From positions 1-64,000 of the forward strand of contig NZ_CP136910.1 in NCBI RefSeq assembly GCF_033100115.1: a stretch of DNA of 64,000 nucleotides, read 5' to 3'. The notes below the pieces were generated by a model. It was not told the DNA's origin, searched no databases, and saw only the letters and a program-made list of their open reading frames with translations. The number at the start of each line of letters is the position of its first letter. Within the stretch, counting starts at the first letter, position 1. Source of the stretch: Anaerocolumna sp. AGMB13020 (GTDB taxonomy: Bacteria; Bacillota; Clostridia; Lachnospirales; Lachnospiraceae). Made by a program: the position numbers and the translations under genes. Positions 59,591 through 64,000 of the stretch are shown piece by piece.

Positions 59591-59866
59591 ATGTCCAGAT
59601 TCAATGCGAAGGATACAGGTGTATTATTGATCGTACTGTTAGCTGGTGTGGTCCTGGGTGGCTTCATAGGTTATCTTGCAAAGGATATCCCCTATCTGTC
59701 ATGGCTTAATTATGGACAGCAATTCGGCATCGGAAGTGCCGGTCAAAATGGTACAGTAAAGTTGAATTTGGGTGTATTGGTCATAAGCTTCGGCTTAACC
59801 ATTAAAATAACCATTGGCGGTATTATTGGCATTATTCTGGCAATAATATTATACCGTAAGCTTTAA
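59591..59866 (+). CDS. DUF4321 small membrane protein
   Basis: 91-residue membrane protein with two predicted spans (about 12-32 and 63-88), separated by a loop with GKDIPYLSWLNYGQQFGIGS-like sequence (AKDIPYLSWLNYGQQ). The pattern of a short hydrophobic protein upstream of radC-mreB fits DUF4321, of unknown function. GGAGGTG precedes the ATG at 59591; the longer in-frame start at 59546 overlaps no ribosome-binding site. Confidence 0.82.
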   Translation: MSRFNAKDTGVLLIVLLAGVVLGGFIGYLAKDIPYLSWLNYGQQFGIGSAGQNGTVKLNLGVLVISFGLTIKITIGGIIGIILAIILYRKL

Positions 59867-59914
59867 AGGTTCGAAGTATCCTGCTTTTCCCGGAGAGAGA
59901 AGGTAGGAGGATAA

Positions 59915-60613
59915 ATGAGAAGCAAATATTATACCCTGAAAGAGATGCCCATATCGGAGCAACCTTATGAGAAATGTGAAAAATCAGGTCCGGAGGCACT
60001 TTCAGATGCTGAACTACTGGCAGTTATTATACGTTCGGGTTCAGCAGGAGCGCGTGTTGTTGAGGTGGCATCCAGGGTACTTTCTTTTTCGGCTGCCTAT
60101 CCGGGACTTATTGGCTTGAACCATATGAGTCTGAAGGATTTTACATCGATTAAAGGTATAGGTCGCGTAAAGGCAATACAGCTTTTGTGTGTGACAGAAT
60201 TAACAAAAAGAATGTCTAAGGCAACCAATGAAAAGAAGTTATCCCTGATAACTCCCGAAGCGGTTGCCAGTTACTATATGCAGGAATTGAGGCATCTTGG
60301 GCGAGAGGTTGTTTATCTTATCATGATGGATGCCAAAAGCAGAATACTAAAGGATATGATTATATCAACCGGTACAGTGAGTAGTTCCCTGCTGTCGCCC
60401 CGGGAGATTTTTTTGAATGCACTTAAATACGAAGCAGTCAACATCATACTTCTTCATAACCATCCCAGCGGGGACCCAACCCCCAGCCGGGAAGATATCC
60501 AAACAACACATCGAATGAAAGAAGCCGGTAATTTAATGGGAATTCGGCTTATGGATCATATAATTATTGGGGATAATAAGTATATAAGCCTTGCAGAACA
60601 GGGTTATATTTAA
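59915..60613 (+). CDS. radC: RadC-family JAB-domain protein
   Basis: 232 residues: an N-terminal helix-hairpin-helix (FTSIKGIGRVKAIQLLCV, about 71-88) and a C-terminal JAB/MPN metalloprotease-like domain with the zinc motif HNHPSGDPTPSREDI. Despite its name, its role in DNA repair is doubtful in the species tested. It commonly precedes mreB, as here. GGTAGGAGG precedes the ATG. Confidence 0.95.
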   Translation: MRSKYYTLKEMPISEQPYEKCEKSGPEALSDAELLAVIIRSGSAGARVVEVASRVLSFSAAYPGLIGLNHMSLKDFTSIKGIGRVKAIQLLCVTELTKRMSKATNEKKLSLITPEAVASYYMQELRHLGREVVYLIMMDAKSRILKDMIISTGTVSSSLLSPREIFLNALKYEAVNIILLHNHPSGDPTPSREDIQTTHRMKEAGNLMGIRLMDHIIIGDNKYISLAEQGYI

Positions 60614-60685
60614 GAAAGGAAAACATTGCAGAAGACAGAATCCCTGATAGAATAATAAGAAGACAATTGCAATGAGATATAAAAA

Positions 60686-61708
60686 ATGCCAGGAAAGACA
60701 TATGGAATAGACTTTGGTACCAGTACCATTAAAATATACCGTAAAAACGACGGAGTCGTAGTAGATGAAAAAAACATCATCGCAGTAGAAGGCAGGAAAA
60801 AGGTAATTGCTGTAGGAAATGAAGCTTTTGAGATGCATGGAAAGGCACCGGCCAATATCAATGTCAGCTATCCTGTGAAATATGGGGTAATTGCAGATAT
60901 TAATAATATGCTGGAGCTGATTAACTATACCTTTAAGGCACTTAACAAAAGAGGAGGTATGCGAGCTGCTTCCGTACTGATTGCAACGCCCACAGATATT
61001 ACAGAAGTAGAAAAAAGAGCCTTCTATGATTTGATCGCTAGTTCACAGGTTAAACCCAAATCAATCAAAATAGTGGAAAAGCCTATTGCGGATGCGGTAG
61101 GAATCGGTCTTGATGTTAACAACGCAAAAGGTGTTATGGTGGTAGATATCGGAGCAGATACTACAGAGGTATCCATAATGTCCTTAGGTGGTATTGTTAT
61201 CAGTAAGCTGATTCCCATTGGAGGAAACAGACTGGACGAATCAATCCGGTCAACGGTTAAGAAGAGCTACAATCTGGTAATAGGTGATAGAACTGCCGAA
61301 ACCATCAAAAAAGAATTGGCAACTGCCTCTCCCATGGAAGAAAAGACTATAAAAGCGTATGGCAGAAATGTGGTAACAGGTCTGCCTACGGAAGTAGATA
61401 TCAGTTCTTCCTTCGTTTATGAATCTATTATTGAATACATCTATTCTATTATAGATGCAATTCGTATCATTCTGGAAAGAACTCCGCCGGAAATCTCCTC
61501 TGATATCATTGACTCCGGTATCTATGTAACGGGTGGATCCTCTGCAATCAAAGGCCTGGATGTCCTTTTGGCAAAAGAAACCGGACTTAAGATTAATATC
61601 TGCAATGATTCTGCGAACACAGTGGTAAACGGACTCGGAAAAATAATCGAAGATGCGAACCTGAAAGATCTGGCAAGTCCATTAAAAGAGGCTACAATAA
61701 AAGGGTAA
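60686..61708 (+). CDS. mreB: Rod-shape-determining actin MreB
   Basis: Bacterial actin that organises lateral wall synthesis, 340 residues. Phosphate 1 loop is YGIDFGTSTIKIY (about 5-17), the second is VVDIGADTTEVSIM, the adenosine motif TGGSSAIKGLD. It starts PGKTYGIDFG without the amphipathic helix of some Gram-negative forms, as in other Firmicutes. No strong ribosome-binding site precedes the ATG. It heads mreB-mreC-mreD-PBP2. Confidence 0.96.
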   Translation: MPGKTYGIDFGTSTIKIYRKNDGVVVDEKNIIAVEGRKKVIAVGNEAFEMHGKAPANINVSYPVKYGVIADINNMLELINYTFKALNKRGGMRAASVLIATPTDITEVEKRAFYDLIASSQVKPKSIKIVEKPIADAVGIGLDVNNAKGVMVVDIGADTTEVSIMSLGGIVISKLIPIGGNRLDESIRSTVKKSYNLVIGDRTAETIKKELATASPMEEKTIKAYGRNVVTGLPTEVDISSSFVYESIIEYIYSIIDAIRIILERTPPEISSDIIDSGIYVTGGSSAIKGLDVLLAKETGLKINICNDSANTVVNGLGKIIEDANLKDLASPLKEATIKG

Positions 61709-61741
61709 TGTATTTCAAAGTAAGCAAGGGAGCAATTCAAT

Positions 61742-62596
61742 ATGAAAAGGAGAACAGGGTTTTCCATTAATCCGAAACATCTCTTTGTCGGAGGTGTCGT
61801 ATTATGTCTAATACTAATGTTTATATCATTCCGCTACAGTGAAATCTTATTACCTGTAAAAGGAGCAATCGGTTATGTAGTGACGCCCATGCAGAAAGGA
61901 ATCAATTCCGTTGGAAAAGCCATTGCTGACCAGGGGGATAAGTTTGTCAGCATGAATGACCTGCTGAGTGAAAACGAAGATTTGAAACAACAATTGTCTG
62001 AGATTACTTATGAAAATAAAATATTATTGCAGGATAAATATGAGCTGGACCGGTACCGTGACCTTTATAAGCTTGACAAAAAATATGCTGATTATCCTAA
62101 GGTGGGTGCAAGAGTTATCGGAAGGGACCCTAATGATTACTGGTATAGCAGCTTTAAGATCGATAAAGGCACAGATGATGGTATAGCAGTTGATATGAAT
62201 GTTATTTCCGGCAATGGATTAGTGGGTATCATAGTTGAAGCTCACAAGAATTATTCTATTGTTCGCTCTATAATTGATGATTCCAGTAATGTCTACGGAA
62301 TGTTCATCAAGACCTCAGATACCTGTGTGGTTAGCGGCGGGATGGAAGCATATAGCACCGGTGTTATCGATGTATCTTTGATTGGAAAAGACGCGAAGAT
62401 AGCCGATGGTTATGAAGTTGTTACCTCTGCCATCAGCCCCAAATACCTTCAGGGAATATTAATCGGTTATGTCACGGAAATACAGTTAGAACCCAATAAC
62501 CTGACAAAAACAGCAAAATTGATTCCGGCGGTTGATTTCAGCAGGCTGGATGAGGTACTTATAATAACCGAATTAAAAGAGGAATTGAAGGATTGA
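61742..62596 (+). CDS. mreC: Rod-shape-determining protein MreC
   Basis: Bitopic scaffold linking MreB to wall synthases, 284 residues. One transmembrane helix (about 12-32), a coiled coil (about 70-112, LLSENEDLKQQLSEITYENKIL) and two beta-barrel domains (about 120-275) with IGRDPNDYWYSSFKIDKGTDDGI and GNGLVGIIVEA. AAGGGAG precedes the ATG. It lies between mreB and mreD. Confidence 0.96.
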   Translation: MKRRTGFSINPKHLFVGGVVLCLILMFISFRYSEILLPVKGAIGYVVTPMQKGINSVGKAIADQGDKFVSMNDLLSENEDLKQQLSEITYENKILLQDKYELDRYRDLYKLDKKYADYPKVGARVIGRDPNDYWYSSFKIDKGTDDGIAVDMNVISGNGLVGIIVEAHKNYSIVRSIIDDSSNVYGMFIKTSDTCVVSGGMEAYSTGVIDVSLIGKDAKIADGYEVVTSAISPKYLQGILIGYVTEIQLEPNNLTKTAKLIPAVDFSRLDEVLIITELKEELKD

Positions 62597-62611
62597 TAGA
62601 TAGGAGATAAA

Positions 62612-63121
62612 GTGAAACGATTCGTAATAGTAATGGCTGAAATATTAATATGCTTTTTATTACAGACGACGGTATTCCAATGGCTTTCCCTTGCCAGAGT
62701 GGTTCCTAATCTTCTTCTGATACTTACAGTTTCGTCGGGATTAATGAAAGGAAGAAGAGAAGGGCTATTAACCGGATTCCTTTGCGGTCTGTTTATAGAT
62801 CTGTGTTATGGCGGTATCGTCGGACTATATGCACTGATCTTTATGACAATTGGATATCTGAATGGGTTCTGCTACAAGATATTTGTAAAAGAGAACCTTA
62901 CGATACCTGTAATACTTGTTGGAATTAGTGATCTGATTTACTTTTTTTTCTACTATGTATTCGAATACTTACTGAGAGGCAGATTAAACATAGGCTTTTA
63001 TTTCTTCCATAAAGGTCTGCCGGAGCTGATTTATACAGTGATAATATCTGTCTTTTTGTATAAGCTGCTGAACATAATCCGAATTAAGACAGAGAAAAAG
63101 GAAGAGGAGGAGGCGTTTTAA
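62612..63121 (+). CDS. mreD: Rod-shape-determining protein MreD
   Basis: Polytopic membrane partner of MreC, 169 residues with about five hydrophobic segments and the family pattern VVPNLLLILTVSSGLMKGRREGLLTGFLCGLFIDL. It starts at GTG 62612 with AGGAGA upstream. Its stop directly abuts the PBP2 start. Confidence 0.93.
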   Translation: MKRFVIVMAEILICFLLQTTVFQWLSLARVVPNLLLILTVSSGLMKGRREGLLTGFLCGLFIDLCYGGIVGLYALIFMTIGYLNGFCYKIFVKENLTIPVILVGISDLIYFFFYYVFEYLLRGRLNIGFYFFHKGLPELIYTVIISVFLYKLLNIIRIKTEKKEEEEAF

Positions 63122-64000
63122 ATGTTGGATATTATATGGGAAAAGATAAAACAGGTATTCACCTCCAGAATGTTTCCGGTTACAATAATATTTCTGTCAC
63201 TTATTGCTGTCCTGATCAGCAGAATGTATACCCTCCAGATCATCAAAGGGGATCAATACGAAGAAATCTCCCAAGTCAGAGAAACAAGAGAGCGTGAGAT
63301 TAAAAGTACCAGAGGTAATATTTACGATGTAAAAGGTAAGCTTCTTGCCTATAATGAGATAAGTTACTCAGTGGTACTGGAAAATATTTCTAAAATCGCT
63401 TCCAATGAAGAGCTAAATAAGATGCTGTTTCATTTGATTACCATATTAGAAAAGTATGACAATACTATAGAGAATAATTTTGGAATAGCTCTAAATAAAG
63501 AAGGAAAGCTCTACTTTACCGTAAAAAATACTGCGGAGCAGCGTTTTAAGATGAATGTATACGGTAAATCTAATATTAATAAACTTTCCGAGGAACAAGT
63601 AGATGCTACGCCGGAAGAAGTGTTCGACTATCTTAGGAACGGTGATAAAAGTGTTGCCATGTTTAAGATATCGAAGGATTATACAAGGGAGGAAGCCCTT
63701 AAGATAATGGCACTTCGTTATGCTATTTTTAGTAACTGGCCTGCATACAATCAGATTATCATAGCTTCTAAAGTTAGTGATGAAACGGTAGCTGCAATTT
63801 ATGAAAACAGTGCTGAACTACCAGGTGTGGAGATTAAGCAGCAGTCCTACCGTGTGTATAATGACAGTATTTACAATGCACATATTATTGGTTATACCGG
63901 ACTTGTCAATGATACGGAGATGCAGAGCATGGGAGAAGGTTCCGGCTATAACACTTCTGATATGATTGGTAAACTGGGTGTGGAGAAAGTCTTTGAGGAA
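63122..64000 (+). CDS. mrdA: Penicillin-binding protein 2 (elongasome), 5' part
   Basis: Start of the class B penicillin-binding transpeptidase of the elongation machinery; 293 codons are in the window, then the sequence ends. A membrane anchor is at about 17-38. The dimerisation region shows IKSTRGNIYDVKGKLLAYNEISYSVVLEN, a hallmark of PBP2. The partial end has the HIIGYTGLVNDTEM and IGKLGVEKVFEE segments typical before the transpeptidase domain. The active-site SxxK lies beyond the window. It starts directly after the mreD stop (TAA-ATG), so translation is coupled. Confidence 0.93.
   Translation, partial: MLDIIWEKIKQVFTSRMFPVTIIFLSLIAVLISRMYTLQIIKGDQYEEISQVRETREREIKSTRGNIYDVKGKLLAYNEISYSVVLENISKIASNEELNKMLFHLITILEKYDNTIENNFGIALNKEGKLYFTVKNTAEQRFKMNVYGKSNINKLSEEQVDATPEEVFDYLRNGDKSVAMFKISKDYTREEALKIMALRYAIFSNWPAYNQIIIASKVSDETVAAIYENSAELPGVEIKQQSYRVYNDSIYNAHIIGYTGLVNDTEMQSMGEGSGYNTSDMIGKLGVEKVFEE

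Overview
The window is low-GC, mostly plus-strand DNA from a spore-forming Clostridia bacterium, most likely Lachnospiraceae (relatives of Lachnoclostridium/Anaerocolumna phytofermentans). This rests on the gene set and order (ylxM-ffh-rpsP-KH-rimM-trmD-rplS-lepB-rbgA-rnhB; mutS-mutL-miaA; radC-mreBCD-PBP2), spoIVA, a Gram-positive LexA box at recA, and strong AGGAGG ribosome-binding sites. No rRNA, tRNA or CRISPR array was seen.

Layout. 1-3.9 kb: threonine deaminase, a 1-kb non-coding gap ending in a T-poor tandem-repeat tract, then SOS-controlled recA-recX. 4.05-5.51 kb: a complete ISL3-family insertion sequence with imperfect inverted ends and a perfect 8-bp target duplication, inserted in the T-tract of the recX terminator. 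5.9-11.5 kb: GH113-type mannanase, MFS transporter, aminoglycoside-phosphotransferase-like kinase, and a membrane PAS-GGDEF-HD-GYP protein. 11.7-15.6 kb: a four-gene biotin-dependent carboxyltransferase operon (12S-like, OadG-like anchor, biotin carrier, 5S/OadA-like). 15.9-18.1 kb: SpoU methylase, acetyltransferase, alpha/beta hydrolase. 18.1-27.5 kb: the SRP/ribosome/tRNA-modification block. 27.5-38.9 kb: a divergent prs variant, der, plsY-gpsA, degV, spoIVA, an NlpC/P60 hydrolase and a membrane MutS-like ATPase. 50.5-64 kb: two small enzymes, rnhA, mutSL-miaA, a PLP lyase, radC, mreBCD and the 5' part of PBP2.

The most unusual region is 39.2-50.4 kb. A YezD-family sulfur-associated gene, a flavin-type PPOx protein, a NifK-like and a NifD-like protein, cysteine synthase, a NifX-like cofactor carrier and a complete TauABC/SsuABC-type importer lie in one direction. 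They are followed by a DUF4418-FtsX-ATPase module headed by a perfect palindrome. The NifDK-like pair keeps the P-cluster cysteine positions and the Cys ligand of the active-site cofactor, but lacks the cofactor histidine. It also carries an extra four-Cys motif, and no nifH, nifB, nifE or nifN lies nearby. The context suggests a nitrogenase-like reductase for scavenging organic sulfur: import, reductive C-S cleavage, then capture of sulfide as cysteine. That is inference; the enzyme's substrate cannot be read from sequence.

Start sites were chosen by ribosome-binding-site position, so several genes begin downstream of the longest open frame. yraN appears to have no canonical start codon.
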